A stretch of DNA of 64,000 nucleotides from Verrucomicrobiaceae bacterium (GCA_027491155.1 JAIXWR010000037.1:163463-227462), one strand, 5' to 3'; counted from the stretch's first letter, positions 25,823 through 34,735 are shown. Program-made: numbers and translations. The notes: generated by a model not told the origin, from the letters alone.

Positions 25823-27774
25823 CAGTCGTGGCCGATGCGGAATTTGTGGAGCAGGCGCTGCGCGGTCCAGTTGATGGACAGCACGATGGCGAAGAGGATC
25901 ATGCCGACCACGAACAGCGCGCGGTAATGGACGCTGCCGAACGGCACCTCGCCGAGTTCCTGGGCGATGATGCCGGTGAGCGTGTGGGCCGGCTGGAAGA
26001 AGACGCCAAGGCCTTCGGTGAAGTCGGGGATCTCGATCCGGTTGCCGGCGACCAGCAGCACCACCATCGTCTCGCCGATCACGCGGCCCAGGCCTAACAG
26101 GACCGCGGCGAGGATGCCGGAAATCGCGGCCGGCAGCACCACCCGGAAGATCGTCTGCAGCTTCGAGGCGCCGAGGGCGTCCGATGCCTCGGCGAAGGCC
26201 GAGGGGACGTTGTTCAAGGCGTCTTCGGACAAGCTGAAAATCGTCGGGATCGCCATCAGGCCGAGCAGGCAGCCCGCGGTGAACATGTTGAGCCGCTGCT
26301 GGATCGGGAATCCCGGCACCCAGGAGAAGGCGTCCTTCATCGAGGTCTCCTGCAGGATGGTGCCGAGCACCGCGATGCCGAGGAAGCCGAGCACCACCGA
26401 CGGGATGGCCTGAAGGAACTCGATGGTCGGCTTGATGAACTTCTGCTCGCCCGGACCGGCGAGCTGGTTGGTGTAAATCGCGGCGCCCACGCCGAGGGGG
26501 ATGGCCAGCGAAAGCGCGATCACCGCGATCAACAGCGAACCGGTGAACAGCGGGACGATGCCGTAGAAATCCTGCCACTCGCCGCCGGTGATCCAGTCGC
26601 GGCCGGTGATGAAGCCCATGATCGTCGATCCGAGTCCGACCGGGGCGTCGTGCTTCCACGCGGCCATCGCCGGAACCGTGTCGGACAGTTCCCGCTCGTA
26701 CTCGCCCGCCGCCTTGCGGAAGGCCGAAAGGTAGCGTCCGGCCTTGGGATCCTCGAGCGAAGCCGGGAGCTTTCGCTGGACCTCCGCGAGCGCCGCGGCG
26801 AGCGCCGCATTGGCCGCTTTGAAGTCCGGCGTGCGGTCGAGCACCGGCTGGAGGGCGGTTTTGAACTCGACCGGCTCGGTGGTGACCGATTCCCGGGCCT
26901 CGGTCTCGAACTGGGCCTTGGCCTCCTCCGTTTTCGCGGAGGCGGCCGCTTTCAGCAGGGTGGCCCGCTTTTCGATCTCGATCTCATGCAAGGTGGCGGC
27001 CTCCTTGGTCGCTTTCACGGTGTCGCCGGTCTCGGCGACGAGGGTGTCGAGATCGAGCGAGGCGTCGGCAAAGGCATCGATGGCGGCCCGGAAATCAGCC
27101 AGGGGGGCGGATGCCTGCTCCTGCTTGGCGGAAAGTTGCTCCTGCAAGGCGACCACCAGCGGCGGGTCGTCGGAGGAAAGCGGGTCGCGGGCCTCCAGCT
27201 CCGAAAGCAACTGGCGGCGCTCCTCCGAGCTGAGATGCGGGGTCGGCGGCAGCCCTTCACCCGGCTTCCCAGCCAGCGCGGCGGCCAGCAGTTCCTTGTA
27301 TTTGGCGGAAAGCGAGTCCTGCAGCTCCTTCGGCACCCCTTCTTCCCCCGCCCGCTCCTGCACCCGCTCCAGGGCGCTCTGCGCCGGGGCCACGGCGTCG
27401 CTCACGTAGCTGATCACCGCTGATACCTCCTGGCTGCGCTGGAACTCGGTGCGGCAGGCGGCGTTGACCTGCGCGTAGTAGGCCCGGTTGAGCAGCGAAC
27501 TCATCTGCTCGTGGGCCGTCAGGTCCTTGCGGGAAAGATCGACGAACTCGAGCCCGGCCTTGCGGTAAAGCACCAGCTCCTTCCGGTAGTCCGGGAAAAA
27601 GCCCGCGCCTTCCCGCACCAGGAAGACGATGATCAGGACCAGGATGACGATGGTCAGGCCCGCATTGCCGGCGAAGAAGGCCCGGAACAGGCCGTCGGTG
27701 CTCCGCCCTTTCCGGCGGAACGGATGGTCGGCGGGAACGGAAGTGGGAGTCGGGGAATCCGGCATTCGGGGCAA
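25822..27774 (-). CDS. pstC: Phosphate ABC transporter permease PstC with large coiled-coil insert
   Basis: A 650-residue protein, about twice the normal PstC length. The first helix is at residues 36-55 (GLTIVILVLIIVFLV). Residues 60-375 form an added, highly charged region rich in Ala, Glu, Lys and Leu (for example KRATLLKAAASAKTEEAKAQ), expected to be long helices or coiled coil in the periplasm. The normal permease core begins near 395 (FYGIVPLFTGSLLIAVIA) and has the PstB-contact loop ASDALGASKLQTIFRVVLP and GRVIGETMVVLLVAGN. A start three codons later is possible. It lies 93 nt after pstS. Confidence 0.93.
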   Translation of the reverse strand: MPRMPDSPTPTSVPADHPFRRKGRSTDGLFRAFFAGNAGLTIVILVLIIVFLVREGAGFFPDYRKELVLYRKAGLEFVDLSRKDLTAHEQMSSLLNRAYYAQVNAACRTEFQRSQEVSAVISYVSDAVAPAQSALERVQERAGEEGVPKELQDSLSAKYKELLAAALAGKPGEGLPPTPHLSSEERRQLLSELEARDPLSSDDPPLVVALQEQLSAKQEQASAPLADFRAAIDAFADASLDLDTLVAETGDTVKATKEAATLHEIEIEKRATLLKAAASAKTEEAKAQFETEARESVTTEPVEFKTALQPVLDRTPDFKAANAALAAALAEVQRKLPASLEDPKAGRYLSAFRKAAGEYERELSDTVPAMAAWKHDAPVGLGSTIMGFITGRDWITGGEWQDFYGIVPLFTGSLLIAVIALSLAIPLGVGAAIYTNQLAGPGEQKFIKPTIEFLQAIPSVVLGFLGIAVLGTILQETSMKDAFSWVPGFPIQQRLNMFTAGCLLGLMAIPTIFSLSEDALNNVPSAFAEASDALGASKLQTIFRVVLPAAISGILAAVLLGLGRVIGETMVVLLVAGNRIEIPDFTEGLGVFFQPAHTLTGIIAQELGEVPFGSVHYRALFVVGMILFAIVLSINWTAQRLLHKFRIGHD

Positions 27775-27867
27775 GTCGGGCGAGCGTGGAGGGCTCCCGC
27801 GGAAATGGCAATCCCGGCGGGAAAGAACCGCGCCGGGATTGCGTGACGGAATTGTCGGATGAGATCT

Positions 27868-28680
27868 TCAGTTGGGCACGAAGCCCAGCCGCTGGGCGAT
27901 TTTCTGGCCCTCGCTCCCGACCGCGAAGTCGAGGAAGGACTTGGCGGTGGCTTCGGCATTTTCCGGGATGTAGTAGTAGCAGGCGCGGCTGTAGGCGTAT
28001 TTCTTGGCATTGGAGGCCACCGGTTCGACGCCGTCGATGCTCACGTCGTGCACGCCCGAGCTCTTGGCATAGGCCAGTCCGACGTAGCCGATGCCGTTCT
28101 TGTTCTTGGCCACTTCCTGCGCGATCTGCTCGTTGCCCGCCAGCTTCTGGGAACCGCCGGCATAGTTGCGGCCCTTCATGGCGAGGGTCTGCCAGTCCTT
28201 GTAGGTGCCGGACGAGGTGTTGCGGGTGTAGATGGAGATCGGGCCCGGGGTGCCGCCGACCTCGCTCCAGTCCTTGACCTGGCCGGTGAAGATCTTGGCG
28301 ACCTGGTCCTTGGTCAGCTTCTTGAGGGGGTTGCCCTTGTTGACGATGACCACGATCATGTCGTGGCAGGCTTCCACCTCCTTGAGCTTGATGCCCTTGG
28401 CGCGTGCGGCGGTGATTTCCTCGGGCTTCGCCTTGCGGGACGACATGCCGATCTGGGCGGTTCCGTTCGCGAGTGCCGGGAAGGCGGTGGACGATCCCTC
28501 GGCGGCGATCTCGAACTTCACGCCGGGGTTCTTCGACTTGAAGCTCTCCGCGAGCTGCGGGACAAGCTTGGCACCCAGGGTGTCGGAGCCCTTGATGCTG
28601 ATGGTTTGGGCACCGGCGGTGGCGGCGAGCAGGGCTCCCGCGACCAGGCTGGCGGCGGTGAATCGGATGTGGTTGCGCAT
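27868..28680 (-). CDS. pstS: Phosphate ABC transporter substrate-binding protein
   Basis: A 270-residue periplasmic binding protein with a Sec signal peptide (residues 1-24, ending AGA). Family motifs are ISIKGSDTLGAKLVPQLAESF at the mature N-terminus, the phosphate-binding region AAEGSSTAFPALANGTAQIGMSSRK, YTRNTSSGTYKDW, and NKNGIGYVGLAYA. It delivers phosphate to PstCA. It is the first gene of the minus-strand pst operon, and its upstream region is shared with the divergent porin. Confidence 0.96.
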   Translation of the reverse strand: MRNHIRFTAASLVAGALLAATAGAQTISIKGSDTLGAKLVPQLAESFKSKNPGVKFEIAAEGSSTAFPALANGTAQIGMSSRKAKPEEITAARAKGIKLKEVEACHDMIVVIVNKGNPLKKLTKDQVAKIFTGQVKDWSEVGGTPGPISIYTRNTSSGTYKDWQTLAMKGRNYAGGSQKLAGNEQIAQEVAKNKNGIGYVGLAYAKSSGVHDVSIDGVEPVASNAKKYAYSRACYYYIPENAEATAKSFLDFAVGSEGQKIAQRLGFVPN

Positions 28681-28738
28681 GGTGTGATGATGGGATTTCC
28701 GCGCCGCAGGCGACGCACGCCGGCATGGATGCCATTCC

Positions 28739-28900
28739 CGTCACAAAGGTCCACCGGCGCTATGTGACAGGTTTGTCACCAAAGAGACCTGACCGCACGC
28801 CTCCGCTACAATTCAAATCATTGCTCCTCAGAAGCTTGTGGGATTTCCTCGCCTTTGTGACAGGAATGTCACCCAACGCGACTGTCACAACGCCGTCACA
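28739..28900. promoter_or_regulatory. Pho-box-like cluster between pstS and the porin gene
   Basis: Several GTCAC elements occur here: CGTCACA (28739), TGTGACA/TGTCACC (28763/28774), TGTGACA/TGTCACC again (28856/28867) and TGTCACA/CGTCACA (28883/28894). Members of each pair start exactly 11 bp apart, one helical turn, as in PhoB boxes. The first two pairs are inverted and nearly identical (TGTGACAGG-N3-GTCACC); the last is direct. The cluster sits between two divergent phosphate genes and probably binds a PhoB-type regulator controlling both. Confidence 0.65.
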
Positions 28901-28968
28901 TTCGCTGGATTCCGGCCGTCCCGCCGGGAGCCCAAGCGTTCCGGCCGGACCCGCCTCAACACACATCC

Positions 28969-30285
28969 ATGAAAAACCAATCCATCCGATTGAAAACGAC
29001 CGCACTCGCTTGCGGCCTCTCCAGCCTCGCCCTCGCCGGGGAACCGGCCCCAGCCCCGGAACCGGCTCCCGCCGAATCGGGCTCGATGTTCGACGATTTC
29101 AATTTCTGCGATTGGCTTTCCAGCAAGCCGGGCACGGTCAAGATTCCCGACAACCCGTGGGTCCAGAGCCTGGTGTTCGAGGGCCGCTTCCACTGGAACG
29201 CCGCTTACGTGGATGGCGAGGGCACCAACGGCCAGGACTTCAGCGAGACCTACACCGACGCGCGCCGCTTCCGTCTGGGTGCCAAGATCGGATTCCTCAA
29301 CTATTTCAGCTACAAGGGCATCGTCAACCTGGTCGATGACGAACGCTTCAACGGCGCCGGCTTGGATTACGGCTATCAGGACTTCGACGAGTCCTGGTTC
29401 ACTTTCGACATGCTGAAGGCGTTCAACCTCGGCGGCCTGGACGTCCTGACCGCCAACTATGGCCGCGTCAAATGGCACGGCGGCCTCGAAGCCCGCACTT
29501 CTTCGAACGCCATCCTCACCGTCGAACGCTCGGCGATCACCAACAAACTCCACCAGAGCGCCCGTCCCACGGGACTGTTCTTCAACGCGGTGAAGGGTAA
29601 AGTCAACGCCCTCGCCGGTATCTACTCCAGCGACGAGGCTACCGACGAGTTCGGCGTGGACGACGGGAACGTCGAAGGCTGGGGCGGCTGGAACGACGGG
29701 CTGATCTACAACGCCGAATTGATTTACAGCGCCACGGACGATCTCCGTATCGGATGGGAGCTGATTTACAACGATGCCGAGGAACTCGGCGCCAACGAGG
29801 ACTCGCTGCTCGACTACAAGTGGGCCACCACCCTTTCCGCCGAGTATGCCATCGGCAACGGCGGCGTGAACGTCGAAGGTTTCTACGGCGACAACGGCGG
29901 CAGCGAGATGCACTCGGCCCGCAACGCCGCACGCCGCGGGAACTTCTGGGGCTTCGTCGCGACGCCCTACTACTGGATCGTCCCCGCCAAGCTGCAGGCC
30001 GTGGTCCAGTATGCCTACGCCGGCTCCGAAGAGGACCAGGGCATCCGCACCAACAGCCGCTACGTCCGCGCCACCAACTTCGGCGGCGGCGGCAATCCGA
30101 ACATCGTCAACAGCGGCCGCGGCAACGAGCTGCACACCCTGTATGCCGGCGTCAACTACCTGATCTGCGGCGATAACCTGAAAATCCAGGTGGGCGCGGA
30201 ATACACTTCGCTCAACACTCCGGGCCGCGGTGACGGCGACGTCGAGGCCCTGACCTGGCTCTGCGGCTTCCGCACCTCGTTCTGA
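28969..30285 (+). CDS. Phosphate-selective porin (porin O/P-like)
   Basis: A 438-residue outer-membrane beta-barrel with a signal peptide ending near ALAGE (residue 24), a short Pro/Glu linker and many alternating strands (FEGRFHWNAAYVDGEG, FRLGAKIGFLNYFSYKGIVNL). It ends in aromatic Phe (GFRTSF), the usual signal for barrel insertion. Divergent placement next to pstS and shared GTCAC boxes support phosphate or polyphosphate entry through the outer membrane. General porin function is sure; phosphate selectivity is from context. Confidence 0.8.
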   Translation: MKNQSIRLKTTALACGLSSLALAGEPAPAPEPAPAESGSMFDDFNFCDWLSSKPGTVKIPDNPWVQSLVFEGRFHWNAAYVDGEGTNGQDFSETYTDARRFRLGAKIGFLNYFSYKGIVNLVDDERFNGAGLDYGYQDFDESWFTFDMLKAFNLGGLDVLTANYGRVKWHGGLEARTSSNAILTVERSAITNKLHQSARPTGLFFNAVKGKVNALAGIYSSDEATDEFGVDDGNVEGWGGWNDGLIYNAELIYSATDDLRIGWELIYNDAEELGANEDSLLDYKWATTLSAEYAIGNGGVNVEGFYGDNGGSEMHSARNAARRGNFWGFVATPYYWIVPAKLQAVVQYAYAGSEEDQGIRTNSRYVRATNFGGGGNPNIVNSGRGNELHTLYAGVNYLICGDNLKIQVGAEYTSLNTPGRGDGDVEALTWLCGFRTSF

Positions 30286-30313
30286 ACCGGCTTTCCAGCT
30301 CGCATCCTTGGTC

Positions 30314-30341
30314 AGGCACCGGTCCGGAAGGGCCGGTGCCT
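30314..30341 (+). terminator. Terminator after the porin gene
   Basis: The hairpin has arms AGGCACCGG and CCGGTGCCT around a short loop that also pairs, followed by TCTTTT. It lies about 30 nt after the porin stop, and its T tract runs into the stop codon of the convergent ROK-like gene. Confidence 0.85.
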
Positions 30342-30344
30342 CTT

Positions 30345-31754
30345 TTACGCGAGCGCCGCCAGGCTCGCCGCGGCCACCGCTTGCCCGTGCCGCTTGGTCT
30401 TCTCGTCCGGCACCACAAGCTGGATCCGCAGCTCCGGGAAATCGGTCGCGAGCACGTTCTCGGCCTCCGCGATGATCACGTTGCCGCCCTCGCCGGAAGT
30501 CACTCGGCCGAGGATCAACAAGCTGCGGATTTCATAGAAGTCGGCGTAGTGGGCGATGGCGTAGCCGAAGCAGGTGCCGATCGTCTCGTAGATCTTCCGC
30601 GCCCGGTCGTCGCCGGCCTTCATGGCCTTCTGGACCTCGACGAGCTGCTCGGGGAAGGGCATCGACCCGAACTCGAAACCCGCCGCTTTGGCCAGCCGCG
30701 CCACGCCCTGCTGGGAAAAGAATTGCACGCCGCAGCCCTCGTCGCCGCTCCACTCGTCCTTCGGGCCGTTCTCGCGGTAATCCACCGGCGCGAATGCCAG
30801 CTCGTTGAGCCAGGGCCGGATCGAGCCGTTCGGATCGACGTAGCCCGCCGCCTCGCTGGTGCCCATCGCCACGCCGAGGACGGCGTTCTGGTTGAGCGAC
30901 ATCGAGCCCGCCAGCGCGGTCACTTCGCCGTCGTTCACCACTTCGAAGGGAATGCCGTTCCAGCGATCCTTCAGCTCGAAGAACATCCGCTTGATCCGCG
31001 ACTCGAAGTCCGCCTCGGACACCCCCCGGAACAGCGAGGCCGCGCGGACCTCGTTGTTGACGTAAACCCCGGCGGAGCTGCCGCCGATGGCATCGACCCG
31101 CGGCAAGTGGGCCGCCGCGCGCAACAGGGAGTCCTGCACGCCCTCGATGTGATAGTCCGGATCGCTCTGGAAGTAGGGATCCCAGACGATCTCCTCCGAG
31201 AAGACCACCTCGCCGTCGATCAGCGCCGCGCACTTGCGGTCGGAGCCGCCGAGGTCGAAGCCGATGCGGCAGCCGTCGAGGTGGCGGCCCAGCGCCATCG
31301 CGTCGCCGGCTTCCGCGGGCAAGGATTCGGGTGCCACCGCCTCGAAGGCCAGGTCCTCGCCGAAGATCTTCTTGCCGATGAAATTCCCGTCGAACTCCCG
31401 CGCGCCGCCCGGCCCGTAGATCGAGGAAAGAGCCGGCACCAGTTCGGGCGCGCCGGCGATCAGCACGCGGCTGCCGCCCTTCTGCCAGAGCAGGAATTTC
31501 ACCACCCGCTCGACGTAGCGCAGGGTCTTCGCGGCGTGTTCGGCCGAATCCGGCAGCAGCGGCGAGCTCCAGCGGAAGGCCGTCCCGTCGCGGCGGACCA
31601 GCGCGAGGTCCAGCCGACGCTGACCCGGCGCGGCCACGGCTTCGGCGCGGTAAGCATGATTCCAGCTCACGGCCGGAACGAAGCCGGGATCGAGAACCGG
31701 AACACAGGAATAGGCGAGGTCGGAAAGGCGCGGTTCTTCAGCGATGGCTGTCAT
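30345..31754 (-). CDS. ROK-like sugar kinase family protein
   Basis: A 469-residue protein with the actin-like ATPase fold. The phosphate-1 motif is IGFDLGGSDRKCAALIDG near residue 163, followed by DAIGGSSAGVYVNNEVRAA and the second-domain VVNDGEVTALAG, where the Asp is the likely catalytic base, then VLGVAMGTSEAAGYVD. It is longer than usual ROK proteins (about 300) because of a 150-residue N-terminal region. It lacks the usual ROK zinc-binding GHxxx...CxCGxxGC motif, so sugar kinase activity is inferred only from the fold. It diverges from feoA. Confidence 0.65.
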   Translation of the reverse strand: MTAIAEEPRLSDLAYSCVPVLDPGFVPAVSWNHAYRAEAVAAPGQRRLDLALVRRDGTAFRWSSPLLPDSAEHAAKTLRYVERVVKFLLWQKGGSRVLIAGAPELVPALSSIYGPGGAREFDGNFIGKKIFGEDLAFEAVAPESLPAEAGDAMALGRHLDGCRIGFDLGGSDRKCAALIDGEVVFSEEIVWDPYFQSDPDYHIEGVQDSLLRAAAHLPRVDAIGGSSAGVYVNNEVRAASLFRGVSEADFESRIKRMFFELKDRWNGIPFEVVNDGEVTALAGSMSLNQNAVLGVAMGTSEAAGYVDPNGSIRPWLNELAFAPVDYRENGPKDEWSGDEGCGVQFFSQQGVARLAKAAGFEFGSMPFPEQLVEVQKAMKAGDDRARKIYETIGTCFGYAIAHYADFYEIRSLLILGRVTSGEGGNVIIAEAENVLATDFPELRIQLVVPDEKTKRHGQAVAAASLAALA

Positions 31755-31908
31755 GGATGTTCCTCAGTCAGCGTGAATCCGCTCAGGAAGGGAATGATTT
31801 AATGCGCAGGGCATCCCGCGATTTGCGAAGCGCCGTAGGCGGACTTCCCGGCCGAGCGCAATGGATTTCTTGTTGCAAGTCCGTCTCAACTGGAAGACTC
31901 TCCTGCCG

Positions 31909-32160
31909 ATGGCACTTGCGACGGCCAACGACCTGCAAACCGACAGCCTGCTCAGCTTGAGCCAGGCGAAGGTCGGATGTGACTTCCGGATCCGCTTCCT
32001 GAACGGTCCCGCCTGCGAGCAGCTCCGGCAGCTCGGCTTCTGCGAAAGCCTCCAGGTCCGCAAGCTGGCCGACGGCCGCAACCTGATCTGCACGGTCTGC
32101 GGCACCCGCCTCGCCCTCAGCCGCGAGCTGGCCAACCAGGTGATGGTGGCCGTTGCCTGA
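31909..32160 (+). CDS. feoA: Ferrous iron transport protein A
   Basis: An 83-residue SH3-like protein from ATG 31909 (MALATANDL); an in-frame ATG at 31861 would add 16 residues. It contains LLSLSQAKVGCDFRIRFLNG, CEQLRQLGFCESLQVRKLADGRN and a final ALSRELANQVMV, the usual FeoA pattern, with extra Cys (ICTVCG). FeoA binds FeoB and supports Fe(II) uptake. The feoB start codon lies 10 nt after the FeoA stop, so the two are co-transcribed. Confidence 0.88.
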   Translation: MALATANDLQTDSLLSLSQAKVGCDFRIRFLNGPACEQLRQLGFCESLQVRKLADGRNLICTVCGTRLALSRELANQVMVAVA

Positions 32161-32170
32161 CCACTTCCCG

Positions 32171-34054
32171 ATGCCCTCCGACATCGAAACGATCGCCCTC
32201 GCCGGCAATCCCAACGCAGGGAAGACCACGCTTTTCAACGCGCTCACCGGTGCCAACCAGCAGGTCGGCAACTACGCCGGCGTCACGGTCGAACGGAAAT
32301 CGGGGGAGTTCTTCACGCCCCACGGCCGCAAGCTCCGCGTGACCGACCTGCCCGGCTGCTACTCGCTCGAGGGCGGCAGTCCCGACCAGCAGATCGCCCG
32401 CAAGGTGCTGCTCGGCGAGATCGACGGCGAAGCGAAGCCCGACCTCGTGGTCTGCGTGGTCGATGCCTCGAATCTCGAACGCCACCTGGTGCTCGCGCTG
32501 GAAGTCATCGAGCTCGGGATGCCGGTGGTCGTCGCGCTCAACATGGTCGATGTGGCCGAGCAAGCCGGCATCCGCCTCGATCCCGCGAAGCTTTCGGAAG
32601 AACTCGGCGTGCCGGTGGTGCCGCTGCAGGCCAACGCCGCGAAGGGCATCGTCGAACTCAAGCAGGCGCTCCGCCACCCCTTCCCCGCCGTGCCCGATGC
32701 GCCGTGGAAACACGGGCCTGCGGAAGTTCTCGCCGATCGCCGCCGCGGCCGCGTCTATCAGATCTGCGAGGTCGCCGCCCGCCGGCCCGACGGACACACT
32801 AGCACCCTTTCCGACAAGCTCGACCGCTGGCTGCTCCACTGGCTCGTCGGCTGGGTCGCCTTCATCGGCATGATGCTGCTGGTCTTCTGGTCGATCTTCT
32901 CCTTCGCCGCGATCCCGATGGGCTGGATCGAGTCGCTGCAAGGCCTGCTTGCCGAGAAGGTCACCGCGTCGATGCCCGAGGGCGACCTGCGCGGCCTGCT
33001 GGTCGACGGCATCATCGGCGGGGTCGGCAGCGTGGTGGTCTTCCTGCCGCAGATCCTCCTGCTGTTCTTCTTCATCGGCCTGCTGGAAAGCTCCGGCTAC
33101 ATGGCCCGCGCGGCTTTCCTGATGGACGGCGTGATGGGCAAGGCCGGGCTCAGCGGAAAGGCCTTCCTCCCGCTCTTCAGCTCCTACGCCTGCGCCATCC
33201 CCGGCGTGATGGCGACCCGCACCATCGACTCCGCGAAAGAGCGGCTGGTCACGATTTTCGTCGCGCCGTGGATGAGCTGCTCGGCGCGCCTGCCGGTCTA
33301 TCTCGTGCTGGTGCCGCTGCTGTTAGGCGGCCAGGTCGGCGGCTTCCAGCAGGCGGCGGTCTTCCTCGGCATCTACGCGCTGGGCACCGCGACCGCCCTG
33401 GTCGTCGCCCGCCTGCTGCGCGGCAAGCTGGGTCCGGACGAGGTGAAGCAGCACTTCATGCTGGAGCTGCCGCCCTACCGCGCGCCGCAGTGGAGCTACG
33501 TCTTCCGCCACGTCGCCGGCCGCGGCTGGTCCTTCCTGCAAAAGGCGGGCGGCCTGATCCTCGCGATCAACATCCTGCTTTGGGCGGCCCAGACTTATCC
33601 GAAATCGGGCAGCGAGGACCCCGCCGAGCAGCTCGCCCACAGCGCGATGGGCCGGGTCGGCAAGGTGGTGGAGCCGCTGGTCGAACCGCTCGGCCTCGAC
33701 GGCCGCACCGGCACCGCCATCCTGACGTCCTTCGCCGCGCGCGAGGTCTTCGTTTCCTCGATGACCCAGCTCTTCCACGTGACGGAAGGCGAGACCGACG
33801 AGGAGACCTGGACCGCCCTGCGCAAGCAGCTCGCCGCCGAAACCTGGCCCGACGGCCGGCCGATGTTCACCATCCCGGCAGTCATGGCCTTGCTGGTCTT
33901 CTTCATTTACGCCCTGCAATGCCTTCCCACCACCGCGGTCGTCGCCCGCGAGTCCGGCTCGTGGAAATGGGCGGCCGGCCAGTTCGTCTTCATGAGCGCC
34001 TTCGCCTGGCTCGCGGCCTTCGCCGTCTACCGCATCGGCTCGATCTTCCTCTGA
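32171..34054 (+). CDS. feoB: Ferrous iron transporter B
   Basis: A 627-residue Fe(II) transporter. The G domain at the N-terminus has GNPNAGKTTLFNALTG (G1), NYAGVTVE (G2), TDLPGCYSLEGG (G3) and LNMVDVAE (G4). The membrane part follows from about residue 230, with the two Gate/NupC-like repeats, FLPLFSSYACAIPGVMATR carrying the conserved Cys, and FAAREVFVSSMTQLF. Shorter than E. coli FeoB, mainly in loops. I used ATG 32171; a TTG 18 nt upstream is in frame. Its last 33 bp are repeated 548 bp downstream. Confidence 0.96.
   Translation: MPSDIETIALAGNPNAGKTTLFNALTGANQQVGNYAGVTVERKSGEFFTPHGRKLRVTDLPGCYSLEGGSPDQQIARKVLLGEIDGEAKPDLVVCVVDASNLERHLVLALEVIELGMPVVVALNMVDVAEQAGIRLDPAKLSEELGVPVVPLQANAAKGIVELKQALRHPFPAVPDAPWKHGPAEVLADRRRGRVYQICEVAARRPDGHTSTLSDKLDRWLLHWLVGWVAFIGMMLLVFWSIFSFAAIPMGWIESLQGLLAEKVTASMPEGDLRGLLVDGIIGGVGSVVVFLPQILLLFFFIGLLESSGYMARAAFLMDGVMGKAGLSGKAFLPLFSSYACAIPGVMATRTIDSAKERLVTIFVAPWMSCSARLPVYLVLVPLLLGGQVGGFQQAAVFLGIYALGTATALVVARLLRGKLGPDEVKQHFMLELPPYRAPQWSYVFRHVAGRGWSFLQKAGGLILAINILLWAAQTYPKSGSEDPAEQLAHSAMGRVGKVVEPLVEPLGLDGRTGTAILTSFAAREVFVSSMTQLFHVTEGETDEETWTALRKQLAAETWPDGRPMFTIPAVMALLVFFIYALQCLPTTAVVARESGSWKWAAGQFVFMSAFAWLAAFAVYRIGSIFL
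34022..34054 (+). repeat. Original copy of the repeated feoB 3' end
   Basis: These are the last eleven codons of feoB including the stop. They match 34570-34602 at 29 of 33 positions, and all four differences are at third codon positions, so both copies encode AVYRIGSIFL and a stop. Confidence 0.9.
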
Positions 34055-34101
34055 CCGGACCGGCACCAACCGGCTTGGCAAATAGTTGGCCGGCCCGCAG
34101 G

Positions 34102-34545
34102 ATGCGAACCATGTCAATCCCACCCTCCCTGACGGTCGCCCCCCTGGCCTTGCTGCTCGGCAGCTGCGGGTGGATGACGCCGTATCCGGATCACTGGCTG
34201 ACCCACAAGGACAGCGCCTGGGGAAGCGTCCGGCGCGACGTCCCCTACGTGCTGGTCCGGGATTACGAGACTCATGTCGATTGGAACGGTCTCAGCCAGA
34301 CCTGGTTTCCGCCGATGGAAGAACTGGGGACACTTCCCAAAGGCACGCGGATCCAGTTCACGGGCTTCAACGTGAGCCGCAACTACTGGGGTGCCCAGGC
34401 CTTCGTGTATGCGAAGGTGCTGAGCGGCCCGAACAAGGACCGGACCTTCAGCGGCATTGGATTGGTGGAAACCTCCATCCGTCGCCAGAAGCGGCAGGCA
34501 CGGATCGTCGGGATCAACGAGGATGCCATCAAACCCGCTCCTTGA
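34102..34545 (+). CDS. Putative lipoprotein inside the feo cluster
   Basis: A 147-residue protein. The N-terminus is MRTMSIPPSLTVAPLALLLGSCG with a lipobox (LGSC), so the mature form should be lipid-anchored; a start at 34111 is equally possible. The rest contains Trp-rich WNGLSQTWFPPMEELG, then GTRIQFTGFNVSRNYWGAQAFVYAKV, suggesting a small beta barrel or OB-like fold. I recognise no family. It sits between feoB and the FeoB-associated peptide within a segment bounded by a repeat of the feoB end, so it may be a late insertion. Confidence 0.75.
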   Translation: MRTMSIPPSLTVAPLALLLGSCGWMTPYPDHWLTHKDSAWGSVRRDVPYVLVRDYETHVDWNGLSQTWFPPMEELGTLPKGTRIQFTGFNVSRNYWGAQAFVYAKVLSGPNKDRTFSGIGLVETSIRRQKRQARIVGINEDAIKPAP

Positions 34546-34569
34546 GAGCCCATCGGTCCGCTCCCGCTT

Positions 34570-34602
34570 GCGGTTTACCGGATCGGCTCGATCTTCCTTT
34601 GA
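34570..34602 (+). repeat. Second copy of the feoB 3' end
   Basis: This copy, with synonymous changes only, ends in TGA one base before the ATG of the FeoB-associated peptide gene. The ancestral arrangement was probably feoB followed directly by that gene. The 548 bp between the two copies hold only the lipoprotein gene. Confidence 0.85.
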
Positions 34603-34603
34603 C

Positions 34604-34735
34604 ATGAACGACTGGCAAACCTGGGCCGCCGTGGCCGCCGTGATCCTCGCCGCCCTCTACGTCGCCGCCAAGGCCACCGGCAAGAAGGGCAAGAAAACGT
34701 CCTGCGGCCACGACTGCGGCTGCGGGAAAAAGTAG
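34604..34735 (+). CDS. FeoB-associated Cys-rich membrane protein
   Basis: A 43-residue peptide: a short polar start (MNDWQT), one membrane helix (WAAVAAVILAALYVAAKATG), a Lys-rich turn, and a Cys tail SCGHDCGCGKK. This matches the small FeoB-associated family usually encoded directly after feoB, which may bind iron or help FeoB assembly. The start is one base after the TGA of the second feoB-end copy. It has no room for its own promoter if the scar model is right. Confidence 0.82.
   Translation: MNDWQTWAAVAAVILAALYVAAKATGKKGKKTSCGHDCGCGKK

Noticed and set aside
31785..31810. AT-rich stretch upstream of feoA as a possible Fur box
   Set aside because: GAATGATTTAATGC matches only part of the consensus and lacks symmetry.
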